A stretch of 33,828 bases of DNA. It comes from an uncultured Rikenella sp. Lineage in GTDB: Bacteria; Bacteroidota; Bacteroidia; Bacteroidales; Rikenellaceae. The stretch spans positions 1 through 33,828 of the forward strand of contig NZ_CAJTUJ010000012.1 of NCBI RefSeq assembly GCF_910579375.1. The letters are read 5' to 3'. Position 1 is the stretch's first letter. Every line of letters begins with the position of its first letter. The translations under genes and the position numbers were made by a program. This document shows positions 1 to 8,939 of this stretch, piece after piece. The notes beneath the pieces are model-generated. The model was not told where the DNA came from. It saw only the letters and a program-made list of their open reading frames with translations, and did no database searches.

Positions 1-470
1 CGGGCGAAACGCCGTTAGTCATGCTGATGGACTCGGTGACCGATGTCCGGAACTTCGGTGCGATCGCCCGGAGCGCGGAGTGTGCGGGGGCGGCGGCTTT
101 GATCATGCCGGCCAAGAACTCCGCCCCGGTCAATGCCGAAGCGATCAAGAGTTCGGCGGGGGCGCTGACCCTGATTCCGGTCTGTCGGGCGGGATCGCTC
201 AAGGGAGCCATCGCGCTGCTCAAGGGGATCGGCATGCAGTGCGTGGCGGCTACGGAAAAGAGCAATACGCTGGTCTACGAAGTCGACTTCACGAAACCGA
301 CCGTCATCGTCATGGGGGCGGAAGACAAAGGCATCTCGCGCGAGGTGCTGCGGTTGTGCGACGTCGAGGCGGGCATTCCGCTCGTGGGGCGGATCGAATC
401 GCTGAACGTGAGCGCGGCGGCGGCCGTTATCCTCTTCGAAGCGCAGCGGCAACGGTTCGAACGGCAATAA
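1..470 (+). CDS. rlmB: TrmH/SpoU-family RNA 2'-O-ribose methyltransferase, 3' part (RlmB-like)
   Basis: The gene begins before the window; 155 codons remain, in frame from base 3. The product would transfer a methyl group from S-adenosylmethionine to a ribose 2'-hydroxyl, most likely of 23S rRNA (RlmB) in the cytosol. All three SpoU motifs are visible: motif 1 with DVRNFGAIARSAE near the start, motif 2 VMGAEDKGIS, and motif 3 IPLVGRIESLNVSAAAA, which build the trefoil-knot cofactor site. The stop is TAA at 468-470. The N-terminal substrate-binding domain that separates RlmB from other family members is outside the window, so the family is sure and the exact symbol only likely. Confidence 0.85.
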   Translation, partial: GETPLVMLMDSVTDVRNFGAIARSAECAGAAALIMPAKNSAPVNAEAIKSSAGALTLIPVCRAGSLKGAIALLKGIGMQCVAATEKSNTLVYEVDFTKPTVIVMGAEDKGISREVLRLCDVEAGIPLVGRIESLNVSAAAAVILFEAQRQRFERQ

Positions 471-483
471 TGCCGTCCGGAGT

Positions 484-501
484 CCGGAAGGCCGCTTCCG
501 G
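484..501 (+). terminator. hairpin after the methyltransferase gene
   Basis: Perfect inverted repeat CCGGAAG-GCCG-CTTCCGG starting 14 bases after the stop codon. It is followed by GAAAAAGG, not a T-tract, so it is not a classical intrinsic terminator on the plus strand. It may end or stabilise the upstream transcript. Confidence 0.35.
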
Positions 502-542
502 GAAAAAGGGGCCCGCAGCATCGCGAAGCCGAAATAAAATTC

Positions 543-550
543 TATATTTG
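543..550 (+). promoter_or_regulatory. Bacteroidota -7 box upstream of uppS
   Basis: TATATTTG matches the Bacteroidota primary-sigma -7 consensus TAnnTTTG. It lies about 100 bases upstream of the uppS ATG at 650, after a gene-free gap, so it probably drives the uppS-bamA-ompH operon. I see no clear -33 element. Confidence 0.55.
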
Positions 551-649
551 CACATTGCATCGACCGACGCCGGTCGTCGTCGCCGAAAGTTTTTCCACCC
601 GGTCTCCTCTTGGTGACCGCGATGCGGAAAATATGCTTTCACCCGCTTT

Positions 650-1390
650 ATGACACAGAAAGAGAACCACATACCCATCTCCGCAACGCCGACGCCAAGA
701 CACGTCGCCATCATCATGGACGGCAACGGACGCTGGGCGAAGGGACAGGGTGAAGAGCGGCTCTACGGACATCGGCACGGGGTGGACGCGGTGCGCGAAG
801 TGGTGCGGACGGCAGCGGAAGCAGGGGTCGAATACCTCACGATCTATGCCTTCTCGACCGAAAACTGGGGACGGCCGGAGGAGGAGGTGGACGGCATCAT
901 GTCGCTCATTGCCGGAGCGATTCTCTCCGAGCTCGACACGCTGACCGGAGCGGGGATTCGGATGAACTTCATCGGCGACCTCGCGTCGCTGCCGCAGACC
1001 TTGCAGGAAAGCATCCACAAGGCCCGGACGGCGGAGATTCCGGAGGGCAAATTACGGATGACACTCAACGTAGCGCTCAACTACAGCGCCCGGTGGGAGC
1101 TGACCGAGGCGACCCGGCAAATCGGGGAATGCGTCCAGCGGGGAGACTTGAATCCGGAGGAGATTACGCCGGAATTGATCTCGGCGCACCTGACCACCCG
1201 GGGGATGCCGGATCCGGAACTTCTGATCCGCACCAGCGGAGAACAACGCCTCAGCAACTTCCTGCTGTGGCAACTTTCCTACACCGAACTCTATTTCACC
1301 GACACCCTTTGGCCGGAATTCGACGGAGCGCAATTCACCCGGGCTTTGGAGGCGTACCGGCAACGAGAACGACGATTCGGACGGCTCTGA
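650..1390 (+). CDS. uppS: isoprenyl transferase / undecaprenyl diphosphate synthase
   Basis: 246-residue cytosolic cis-prenyltransferase that extends farnesyl diphosphate with isopentenyl units to undecaprenyl diphosphate, the lipid carrier for peptidoglycan and O-antigen. The family signature HVAIIMDGNGRWA is at residues 18-30 with the catalytic Asp24. The distal block RTSGEQRLSNFLLWQ, with its isopentenyl-diphosphate-binding Arg and Ser, and the following YTELYF are intact. Length is normal. The gene opens the uppS-bamA-ompH cluster; bamA follows after 70 bases, the usual order in Bacteroidota, linking lipid-carrier supply to envelope assembly. Confidence 0.97.
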   Translation: MTQKENHIPISATPTPRHVAIIMDGNGRWAKGQGEERLYGHRHGVDAVREVVRTAAEAGVEYLTIYAFSTENWGRPEEEVDGIMSLIAGAILSELDTLTGAGIRMNFIGDLASLPQTLQESIHKARTAEIPEGKLRMTLNVALNYSARWELTEATRQIGECVQRGDLNPEEITPELISAHLTTRGMPDPELLIRTSGEQRLSNFLLWQLSYTELYFTDTLWPEFDGAQFTRALEAYRQRERRFGRL

Positions 1391-1460
1391 AGCCAACGGT
1401 GACAGACCGACCGCTATAGATATACCACGTCAAAAGAGACAAGACCGAACACTGAGACGC

Positions 1461-4064
1461 ATGAGGATGGTAAGACGACTGATTTTCGCAACGATACTGA
1501 TCGTGACAACGGGAGCCGTATCTATTGCCCGCGGGCAGCAGATCGCCGCTCCCGACTCCATATTCCGGGTCATGAGTTCCATGATGCCGATCTACGACTC
1601 CCTGCTCGGCCAGTCGGTCGACCGGGAGCTCGACGCCTTGCCGCGGGTCGATTTCAAAGCCCAGCCGAAACCGTATGTCGTCGGTAAAATCCGCGTGCAC
1701 GGGGCTCTGGCTGTCGATCCCCAGATGATCGTCGACAACCTCGGGATTGCGGTCGGCGACACCATCACGATTCCGGGAGAGGCCATTACGATCGCCACGC
1801 GGGGATTGCTCGACCGGCGGTTCTTCGCCAATATGAAAGTCGGAACTACAATTCGCGACCGGGATACGGTCGATCTCGACCTCTACGTACGTGAAAAGTT
1901 GCAGGTGCGCGGCTGGGACTTCGTCGGCGTCAAAGGGAGCGAACGGAAAGACCTTGAAGAGAAGCTCCGGCTGAGGCAGAATGCCGAACTGTCGGACTAC
2001 CTGCTGACCACCTGCATGAACCTCATCCGGAAATACTACGACGAAAAGGCCTTCCGGAACGCCAAAATCGACTACACGGTGACGCCGGATTCGCTGGTCA
2101 AGACGGCGGTGATCGTCCACTTCAACATCGACCGCGGCGACAAGGTGCGGATCGGCGAGATTCAGTTCGCCGGAAACGACCACCTCTCGGCCAAAAAGCT
2201 GGCCCGCTCGATGAAGAAGACCCACAAGGTGAGTATCAACATCTTCCGCAGCTCCAAATTCAACGAAAAAGATTTCGAAGAGGATTTGGAAAAGGTGCGG
2301 AACTATGCCAAATCGCAGGGGTATCGCGATGCCGAGATCGTTGCCGACTCGCTCTATCCCATTCCCGGCAAACCGAAGCGGATGGGGATCTACATCAAAC
2401 TCAAGGAGGGGAACAAATACCACTACCGGAACATCAGCTGGTTAGGCAACACCCTCTATCCAACGGAGACCTTGGCGCGGACGATCGGCCTGAAATCAGG
2501 AGACGTGTACGACAGCGAGACGATGAACACCCGGCTCAACGGCTCCATGCCGACCGACATGTCGATCGCGAATACCTATAAGGATCAGGGATATCTGGCC
2601 TTTATGGCGGATCCGGTGGAGACGGTCGTGCCGGGAGACTCGGTGGACGTCGAGATCCGGATTATCGAGGGGAGCCAGTTCCGGATCAAGAACGTTACCT
2701 TCGACGGGAATACACGGACAAACGACCATGTGATCCGGCGCGAACTCTCGACCATGCCGGGCGAACTCTACAGCCAGGCTTTGCTGATGCAGACCTACCA
2801 GCGGCTGGCGACCATGGGGCAGTTCGACGCCGCCACGCTGATGCCGAACGTCAATCCGAACGTACAGCAGGAGCTGGTGGACATCAACTACTCGCTGACC
2901 GAGGTGCCCAACGACAAACTCGAACTCTCCGGGGGTTGGGGCGCCGGGATGTTTATTGCCTCCGTAGCGGTCAATTTCACAAATATCTCGTTGCGCAGCT
3001 TCTTCAACAAAAAGGCCTGGCGACCGTATCCGGCGGGAGACAACCAGACCATCGGACTCCAGGTGCAGACCAACGGGAGCTACTATCGGGCACTGTCGGT
3101 GAACTTCATTGAACCGTGGCTCGGAGGGCGGAAACCGACCTCGCTCTCGGTATCGTTCTACACCTCGCGCGAGACCAACGCCTATCATCTGGGACAGAAA
3201 GCGACGGCCCACTTCGGAACCATCGGCGGAACGGTCGGAATCGGGAAACGGCTCAACTGGCCGGACCAATACTTCGTCTTGTCGGCGGGGCTGACGATGC
3301 AGACCTACAACCTCTATAACTGGGACTACTTCATCGTCAAGGACGGGAGCTGCAACACGCTGGCGCTCAATTTGGGATTGTCGCGCAACTCGGTGGACGA
3401 CATTCAGCAATACCCGACCCGGGGATCGAAATTCGACATTTCGGCGGCACTGACTCCGCCGTGGTCGGCATTCGACGGGAAGGACTACAGCAAGCCCATG
3501 ACCGACCGCGAACGCTACAAATGGATCGAATACCACAAGTGGCAGCTGAATGCCCAATGGTTCGTGCCGCTTTCGAGCAACAACAAACTGGTGCTGATGG
3601 CGCGGGCGCAGTTCGGATACCTGGGACATTACGACAAGAACAAGCCCTCGCCGTTCGAAGGATTCCAGATGGGGGGCGACGGGTTGTCGGGCTACAGTAT
3701 GTACGGGGTGGAGACCATCGGGTTGCGCGGGTACAAGAACAATGCCCTGACTCCGATGGCGGATTACGGGATTTACGCCCGGATATTCAGCAAATACACC
3801 GTCGAAGTGCGTTATCCGCTGGTGCGGACGGCGGGAACTTTGGTCTATGCACTGGCTTTCGGCGAAGCGGGGAACGCTTTCACCGAACTCAAAGAGTTCA
3901 AACCGTTCAGCCTGAAACGGTCGGCGGGGATCGGGCTGCGGGTCTTCCTGCCTTACCTCGGGATGCTCGGGATCGACTGGGGGTACGGCTTCGACCAGAC
4001 CTCCGACTCGAACGGAAAGGCTGCGGGGAGCAAATTCAGCTTCTCGCTCGGCCAGACTTTCTAA
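1461..4064 (+). CDS. bamA: outer membrane protein assembly factor BamA
   Basis: 867-residue Omp85-family protein that folds and inserts beta-barrel proteins into the outer membrane. A signal peptide of about 26 residues (hydrophobic core LIFATILIVTTGAVSIA) ends at ARGQQ. POTRA domains follow over roughly residues 70-480, recognisable by repeats such as VRIGEIQFAGNDHLS, YHYRNISWLGNTLYPTE and FRIKNVTFDGNTRTND. The C-terminal half is the 16-strand barrel and ends in Phe (FSLGQTF), the usual beta-signal. A second in-frame ATG lies two codons downstream; the first is used here. It sits between uppS and the OmpH chaperone gene, matching its role with periplasmic chaperones. Confidence 0.96.
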   Translation: MRMVRRLIFATILIVTTGAVSIARGQQIAAPDSIFRVMSSMMPIYDSLLGQSVDRELDALPRVDFKAQPKPYVVGKIRVHGALAVDPQMIVDNLGIAVGDTITIPGEAITIATRGLLDRRFFANMKVGTTIRDRDTVDLDLYVREKLQVRGWDFVGVKGSERKDLEEKLRLRQNAELSDYLLTTCMNLIRKYYDEKAFRNAKIDYTVTPDSLVKTAVIVHFNIDRGDKVRIGEIQFAGNDHLSAKKLARSMKKTHKVSINIFRSSKFNEKDFEEDLEKVRNYAKSQGYRDAEIVADSLYPIPGKPKRMGIYIKLKEGNKYHYRNISWLGNTLYPTETLARTIGLKSGDVYDSETMNTRLNGSMPTDMSIANTYKDQGYLAFMADPVETVVPGDSVDVEIRIIEGSQFRIKNVTFDGNTRTNDHVIRRELSTMPGELYSQALLMQTYQRLATMGQFDAATLMPNVNPNVQQELVDINYSLTEVPNDKLELSGGWGAGMFIASVAVNFTNISLRSFFNKKAWRPYPAGDNQTIGLQVQTNGSYYRALSVNFIEPWLGGRKPTSLSVSFYTSRETNAYHLGQKATAHFGTIGGTVGIGKRLNWPDQYFVLSAGLTMQTYNLYNWDYFIVKDGSCNTLALNLGLSRNSVDDIQQYPTRGSKFDISAALTPPWSAFDGKDYSKPMTDRERYKWIEYHKWQLNAQWFVPLSSNNKLVLMARAQFGYLGHYDKNKPSPFEGFQMGGDGLSGYSMYGVETIGLRGYKNNALTPMADYGIYARIFSKYTVEVRYPLVRTAGTLVYALAFGEAGNAFTELKEFKPFSLKRSAGIGLRVFLPYLGMLGIDWGYGFDQTSDSNGKAAGSKFSFSLGQTF

Positions 4065-4131
4065 TCTCGAAAAAAAGCACGATGTTTGCATAGAGAAACC
4101 AATCGGAAAACAAAATAACACATATCACACC

Positions 4132-4662
4132 ATGAAAATTGCAAAGAAATCCCTCTTCGTCGCGGCTGCGGCGGCACTCTTGTTTATCGGCACCGGGATG
4201 GCGAATGCACAGCAGAAGTTCGGCTACATCAACTCGCAGGAACTGATCGCAGCGATGCCGGAAAGCGACTCGGTGCGGGTACAGCTGGCACAGCTCAGCA
4301 ACGACCTCGAAAGCCAGTTCACCTCGATGCGCGAAGAGATGAACCGGAAAAGCACGGAGTTTACCAACGGACTCAGCACCATGTCCGAAACCATCCGGAA
4401 ACAGAAAGAAAAAGAACTGATCGACCTCCAGACCCGTTTGGAAGAGTTCCAGCAGTCCGCTCAGCAGGAACTCAATGAGAAACAGATGGAACTGTTCCGC
4501 CCGGTGATGGAAAAAGCACAGGCTGCGGTGGTGAAAGTGGGTAAAGAACAGGGACTCACGGCGGTATTCGACTTGGTTGCGGGGGCGTTGGCCTACTACA
4601 ACGAGTCGGAGATGATCAACGTGCTGCCGTTGGTGAAAAAATCGCTCGGGATTACGAAATAA
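4132..4662 (+). CDS. ompH: OmpH/Skp-family periplasmic chaperone
   Basis: 176-residue periplasmic protein of the Skp/OmpH family, which holds unfolded outer-membrane proteins on the way to BamA. The signal peptide MKIAKKSLFVAAAAALLFIG ends near ANAQQ. The mature start KFGYINSQELIAAMPE is the family hallmark, and residues 50-130 are a charged, Gln-rich coiled coil (tentacle helices). It follows bamA after 67 bases on the same strand and is closed by a strong terminator, so it is the last gene of the operon. Many Bacteroidota carry two tandem copies here; this window shows one. Confidence 0.94.
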   Translation: MKIAKKSLFVAAAAALLFIGTGMANAQQKFGYINSQELIAAMPESDSVRVQLAQLSNDLESQFTSMREEMNRKSTEFTNGLSTMSETIRKQKEKELIDLQTRLEEFQQSAQQELNEKQMELFRPVMEKAQAAVVKVGKEQGLTAVFDLVAGALAYYNESEMINVLPLVKKSLGITK

Positions 4663-4688
4663 TCGGATTCCCGATTCGACACCTGACG

Positions 4689-4726
4689 GACGCCGCCGAA
4701 AATTTTCGGCGGCGTCCTCCTTTTTC
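4689..4726 (+). terminator. intrinsic terminator after ompH
   Basis: A perfect 28-base palindrome at 4689-4716 (arms GACGCCGCCGAAAA and TTTTCGGCGGCGTC) is followed by CTCCTTTTTC. It ends the uppS-bamA-ompH operon just before the murI promoter. Confidence 0.9.
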
Positions 4727-4727
4727 T

Positions 4728-4735
4728 TATCTTTG
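4728..4735 (+). promoter_or_regulatory. -7 box of murI
   Basis: TATCTTTG fits TAnnTTTG and lies directly after the ompH terminator. It includes the upstream in-frame TTG at 4733, so that TTG should lie outside the transcript. It therefore favours the ATG at 4760 as the murI start, with a leader of about 20 bases. Confidence 0.75.
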
Positions 4736-4759
4736 TTACCCGTAAAACCCGACGCACGC

Positions 4760-5572
4760 ATGCACTCCGACCCTCGCTCCCCCATCGGCATCATCGACTC
4801 CGGCATGGGCGGCATCAGCATCCGGACAGCGATTGTCCGGGCGATGCCTCATGAGGGGACACTCTATTGGGCCGACACCGCCCACTGTCCGTACGGCGGC
4901 AAAGCGCGAGAAGAGATCGTCCGGCTGGTACGGGCCGGCGTCGAGAGGCTGCTGGCAGAGGGAGTCAAACTGATCGTCGTGGCCTGCAACACCGCGACCA
5001 CCGCCGCGATCGCCACCCTCAGACAAGCCTGGCCGGAGATGCCTTTCGTCGGCTTGGAGCCCGCCGTGAAACCGGCAGCGGAGACAACGCAGAGCGGGGT
5101 GATCGGTGTGCTCGGGACGGAGTTCACCGTCCACAGCGAGATGTTCCGGACTACGGCCCGGCGATATGCCTCGGGCGTGCGGGTAATCCCGGTAGCGGGG
5201 AACGGACTGGTCGAAGCGGTTGAACAGGGACTCGAAGAGGCGCCGGAGACGGAGCGATTGTTGCGCGGCTACATCGAACCGCTGTTAGCGGCGGGAGCGG
5301 ATCGGCTGGTGCTCGCCTGCACCCACTTTCCGCTGCTCGCGGCCCAGATCGAACGCATCATCGACGGACGCGGCATGCGCCTGATCGATCCGGCAGAGGC
5401 CATTGCGCGGCACACGAAAGAGATTTTAGCCACATCCGGCCTGCTTTACGAACCGGACGGAGCCACGACAGAGGCTCCGACACACCATTTTATCAGCACC
5501 GGCGGAGCCGAAGCGGCCGAACGACTGCAGCTCCGCGCCGAACAATACGCCGCCCGACTGCGGAAGCGATAA
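4760..5572 (+). CDS. murI: glutamate racemase
   Basis: 270-residue cytosolic enzyme converting L- to D-glutamate for peptidoglycan. The N-terminal PIGIIDSGMGG holds the active-site Asp-Ser pair. The two catalytic cysteines are Cys76 in VACNTATT and Cys187 in ACTHFPLL. Both domains have normal size. The ATG at 4760 is chosen over an in-frame TTG at 4733 because the latter lies inside the promoter -7 box. The C-terminus (GGAEAAERLQLRAEQYAARLRKR) is helical and charged. Six bases separate its stop from ftsK, implying co-transcription of cell-wall and division functions. Confidence 0.96.
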   Translation: MHSDPRSPIGIIDSGMGGISIRTAIVRAMPHEGTLYWADTAHCPYGGKAREEIVRLVRAGVERLLAEGVKLIVVACNTATTAAIATLRQAWPEMPFVGLEPAVKPAAETTQSGVIGVLGTEFTVHSEMFRTTARRYASGVRVIPVAGNGLVEAVEQGLEEAPETERLLRGYIEPLLAAGADRLVLACTHFPLLAAQIERIIDGRGMRLIDPAEAIARHTKEILATSGLLYEPDGATTEAPTHHFISTGGAEAAERLQLRAEQYAARLRKR

Positions 5573-5578
5573 CACCCT

Positions 5579-8500
5579 ATGGCCACCGGCAAACGACAAA
5601 CCGACGAACTCGTCCGACGCGCACAGCGCGATCGGGAACTCCGCCGCAAACCGGCGGAGCGCTCCGGTGCATCCTCTTCGGATCGGCTCCGGACGGAGCG
5701 GGTGCAACGGGTCACCAGCCGGCGGACGGCGTCGACGAAGGCTTCTGATAACAGCCGGGCCCGGCGGGACTACTCACCTGCCGCCACCCGCAAGGCCTCT
5801 TCGTCACGATCGGGCGCGGCGACCCCGACGAATCGAGCCAAAACGAAGCCGACCACCCGACCCTCCTCCTCCAACAACAAAACGGCGAAACCGACCAAAC
5901 GTCCCGCGTCGCGGATCGATCCGGAGAGTCAGGATAACCACACCGACCGGTATATCTGGCTCAGCCTGATCCTGCTCTTCCTGTCGGGCTATCTGGCCGT
6001 TTCGACCTTCTCTTACCTCATCTACTGGGACGTAGACCAGAACATCGCGACGTGGAGCAACCTCTTCGTCGATGTGCGGCAGGACGCCCTGAACTGGGGA
6101 GGACGCATCGGAGCTATTCTCGCACAAAGCATCATCGGCCGCTGGTTCGGCATCTTCGGTGAACTCGTGCCGGTCATCCTCTTCTGCATCGCGCTCAAAT
6201 TGCTGCGGGTAAGGGCTTTGCGGATCCGGCGCGTTATCCGGTCGCTCATCCTGCTGATGATCGTCGGGTCGATCGGCGCAGGACACTTCTTCGGCCCCGA
6301 CCCGCAAATTATCGGCTCCGGATGGGGCGGAGCTCACGGCATCTTTATCGCCCAATGGCTCAACGCCATGATCGGATACGAAGGGACGTCGCTGCTGATT
6401 ATCGCAGCGTTCGTAGGGATTCTCTACTACGCCAATCATTTAGCCATCCGGCAAGCCGTTTCGAAATACCGGGCATACGCCCGGCGCAAGCGTGAAGAGC
6501 GACACGTGCGGCAAGAGCTGGAACGTTTGCAGGCCCGGAAAAAGATGATGCGCCTCAAGGCAGAGGCGGAAGTCCGGCGGCAGGCATTGGCCGAACAACA
6601 ACCGGCCCCGGGAATGGATGCGGAACCGGCGACACCGCCGACCGATGGGGAGGCGAAACCGGCTCCTGCTGTCGCTGAGACCGTAGCCGAAGCTGCGCCG
6701 CAGAACGAACCGGAAACGGTGCCTCTTCCTCCGCCCGTTTACGAACAGCCGCCTTTGGCAATGGAGATGATGGGAACGGAGATCGAGCCGGATGCGCCGA
6801 TGTATCCGGAGTACCCGATACAGAACGGGGGGTATTCGCCTTTCGTCGATCCGAACTGGACAGCACAGGAGAGTGCGTTCACCTACGAGACCGCTTATCG
6901 GCCCGAGGCGGCTGAACGGGCACGTCTGGTACAGAACTACGACGGTTCGTGGGGCTACCTGATGGGCTACGACGAGTGGAGCCAGCCCATCATCTACTCG
7001 TTCGACTGGCAGAGCTACTATTACGATCCGTATCGTTACTCGGCCTCGATCGCACCGCCTGTTCCGACAGGGATCGTGCCGGAAAGAACGGAAGCGGTGG
7101 AAGAAGAGGTACCGTTCACTGTCGCGACCCGACCGATAGAAGAACCGGCTATGCCGCCTTCCATGTCGGCACCGACACCGGTAACGGAAACGGAAAAACC
7201 GGCGACTACGGCACGAAAAATACCTTTGCAGCCGACGGTCGAGGAGTCGGTTGTCGCTCCGCAGCGACCGGTCTTCACACCCGAACCGACGACCGAAAGA
7301 CGGCCGGAACTGCATGCGACGGAGGAGGAAGAGGAGACGGGGAGTTTCATCGTCGAACAACCGGAAGAGGAGCAGGTGGAGGACGAAGTGATCAACAACA
7401 GCGACCTGTACGATCCGACTTTGGAACTGTCGCACTACCGGAAACCGCCGATCGAGCTGCTGGACGACCATACGAAACGGGTGGTCGTCACCGACCAGGA
7501 GCTGGTCGAGAACAAGAACCGGATCGTCACGACGCTCGAAAACTTCGGCATCCGGATCGACACGATCGAAGCAACGATCGGGCCGACGGTGACGCTGTAC
7601 GAGATCGTTCCGGCGCCGGGAGTGCGGATCAGCAAGATCAAAAACCTCGAAGACGACATCGCGCTGAGCCTTTCGGCACTGGGGATACGGATCATCGCGC
7701 CGATTCCGGGCAAGGGGACGGTGGGGATCGAGGTGCCGAACAAAAACAAGGAGGTCGTCTCGATGTACTCGGTCATCAAATCGCCGCGATTCCACGACTC
7801 GCGGGCCGACCTGCCGGTGGCGCTCGGAAAGACGATCCAGAACGAAACTTTCGTCTTCGACCTCGCCAAGATGCCCCACCTGTTGGTGGCCGGGGCGACG
7901 GGACAGGGGAAATCGGTCGGGCTGAACGCCATCATCACCTCGCTCCTGTATAAGAAACATCCGGCCGAACTGAAATTCGTGCTGGTGGACCCGAAAAAGG
8001 TCGAACTAACGCTGTACTCCAAGCTCGAAAAGCACTTCCTCGCCAAGATGCCGACCGAGGACGAGGCGATTATCACCGACACGCAGAAGGTGATCTACAC
8101 CCTCAACTCGCTGTGTATCGAGATGGACGCCCGGTACGACCTGCTGAAGGCGGCCAAGGTGCGGAACATCAAGGAGTACAACGAAAAGTTCATCAACCGG
8201 CGGCTCAATCCGGAAAAGGGGCATCGGTTCCTGCCCTACTTTGTGGTGATCGTGGACGAGTTCGCCGACCTGATTATGACCGCCGGGCGAGAGATCGAGA
8301 CTCCGATTGCCCGAATCGCCCAGCTGGCACGGGCGGTGGGGATTCACCTGATTATCGCGACCCAGCGACCGACGACGAATATCATTACGGGGGTGATCAA
8401 GGCCAACTTCCCGGCACGGATCGCGTTCCGGGTGACCAGTATGATCGACTCGCGGACGATTCTCGACCAGCCGGGAGCCAACCAACTGGTAGGACGCGGG

Positions 8501-8917
8501 GATATGCTCATCTCCACGGGGAGCGAAGTTACACGCGTGCAGTGCGCCTTTATCGATACGCCTGAGGTCGAGCGGATTACGGATCACATCGAGCACCAAC
8601 AGGGCTATCCGTCGGCTTACGAACTGCCGGAATACACGCCGGAGGGCGACGACTCGTCGTCTGCTGCGGCGAGCGGCGATGTGCTGGCCAAACGGGACTC
8701 GCTGTTCGAGGAGGTGGCACGCTACGTGGTGGCCAATCAGCAGGGTTCGGCTTCGACCATTCAGCGCAAATTCTCGATCGGGTTCAACCGGGCAGGACGG
8801 CTGATCGACCAGTTGGAGGCTGCCGGCATCGTGGGGCACAGCGAGGGAGGCGGGAAACCGCGACAGGTATTGGTCACCGATCCGATGTCGCTGGAGATGA
8901 TCCTCGACAACCTATAA
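5579..8917 (+). CDS. ftsK: DNA translocase FtsK/SpoIIIE
   Basis: 1112-residue membrane-anchored hexameric ATPase that pumps DNA at the division septum and aids dimer resolution. Residues 1-120 are a Ser/Thr/Arg-rich cytosolic tail. Four membrane helices lie near 125-150, 176-207, 218-237 and 270-288. A long Pro/Glu-rich linker (about 300-600) includes an odd Tyr/Trp-rich stretch at about 410-490. The motor follows: alpha domain with ENFGIRIDTIEATIGPTVTL, Walker A GATGQGKS at 772-779, Walker B VVIVDEFADL near 890, then ATQRPTTNIITGVIKANFP. The gamma winged helix lies near 1040-1100 and recognises polar DNA motifs. It follows murI after 6 bases and precedes lolA. The motor is fully intact. Confidence 0.97.
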   Translation: MATGKRQTDELVRRAQRDRELRRKPAERSGASSSDRLRTERVQRVTSRRTASTKASDNSRARRDYSPAATRKASSSRSGAATPTNRAKTKPTTRPSSSNNKTAKPTKRPASRIDPESQDNHTDRYIWLSLILLFLSGYLAVSTFSYLIYWDVDQNIATWSNLFVDVRQDALNWGGRIGAILAQSIIGRWFGIFGELVPVILFCIALKLLRVRALRIRRVIRSLILLMIVGSIGAGHFFGPDPQIIGSGWGGAHGIFIAQWLNAMIGYEGTSLLIIAAFVGILYYANHLAIRQAVSKYRAYARRKREERHVRQELERLQARKKMMRLKAEAEVRRQALAEQQPAPGMDAEPATPPTDGEAKPAPAVAETVAEAAPQNEPETVPLPPPVYEQPPLAMEMMGTEIEPDAPMYPEYPIQNGGYSPFVDPNWTAQESAFTYETAYRPEAAERARLVQNYDGSWGYLMGYDEWSQPIIYSFDWQSYYYDPYRYSASIAPPVPTGIVPERTEAVEEEVPFTVATRPIEEPAMPPSMSAPTPVTETEKPATTARKIPLQPTVEESVVAPQRPVFTPEPTTERRPELHATEEEEETGSFIVEQPEEEQVEDEVINNSDLYDPTLELSHYRKPPIELLDDHTKRVVVTDQELVENKNRIVTTLENFGIRIDTIEATIGPTVTLYEIVPAPGVRISKIKNLEDDIALSLSALGIRIIAPIPGKGTVGIEVPNKNKEVVSMYSVIKSPRFHDSRADLPVALGKTIQNETFVFDLAKMPHLLVAGATGQGKSVGLNAIITSLLYKKHPAELKFVLVDPKKVELTLYSKLEKHFLAKMPTEDEAIITDTQKVIYTLNSLCIEMDARYDLLKAAKVRNIKEYNEKFINRRLNPEKGHRFLPYFVVIVDEFADLIMTAGREIETPIARIAQLARAVGIHLIIATQRPTTNIITGVIKANFPARIAFRVTSMIDSRTILDQPGANQLVGRGDMLISTGSEVTRVQCAFIDTPEVERITDHIEHQQGYPSAYELPEYTPEGDDSSSAAASGDVLAKRDSLFEEVARYVVANQQGSASTIQRKFSIGFNRAGRLIDQLEAAGIVGHSEGGGKPRQVLVTDPMSLEMILDNL

Positions 8918-8939
8918 CCCATTGCGATTCAAGCTGTTT

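Noticed and set aside
4733..4759. TTG start for murI nine codons upstream
   Set aside because: The TTG is inside the -7 box TATCTTTG, so it would not be in the mRNA. The same reasoning removes the TTG at 25913 for the FKBP-like gene.
1335..7960. Long minus-strand frames opposite bamA (1335-2423, 2496-4121) and ftsK (6440-7960)
   Set aside because: They are mirror frames caused by GC-rich codon use in real genes on the plus strand and show no family motifs.
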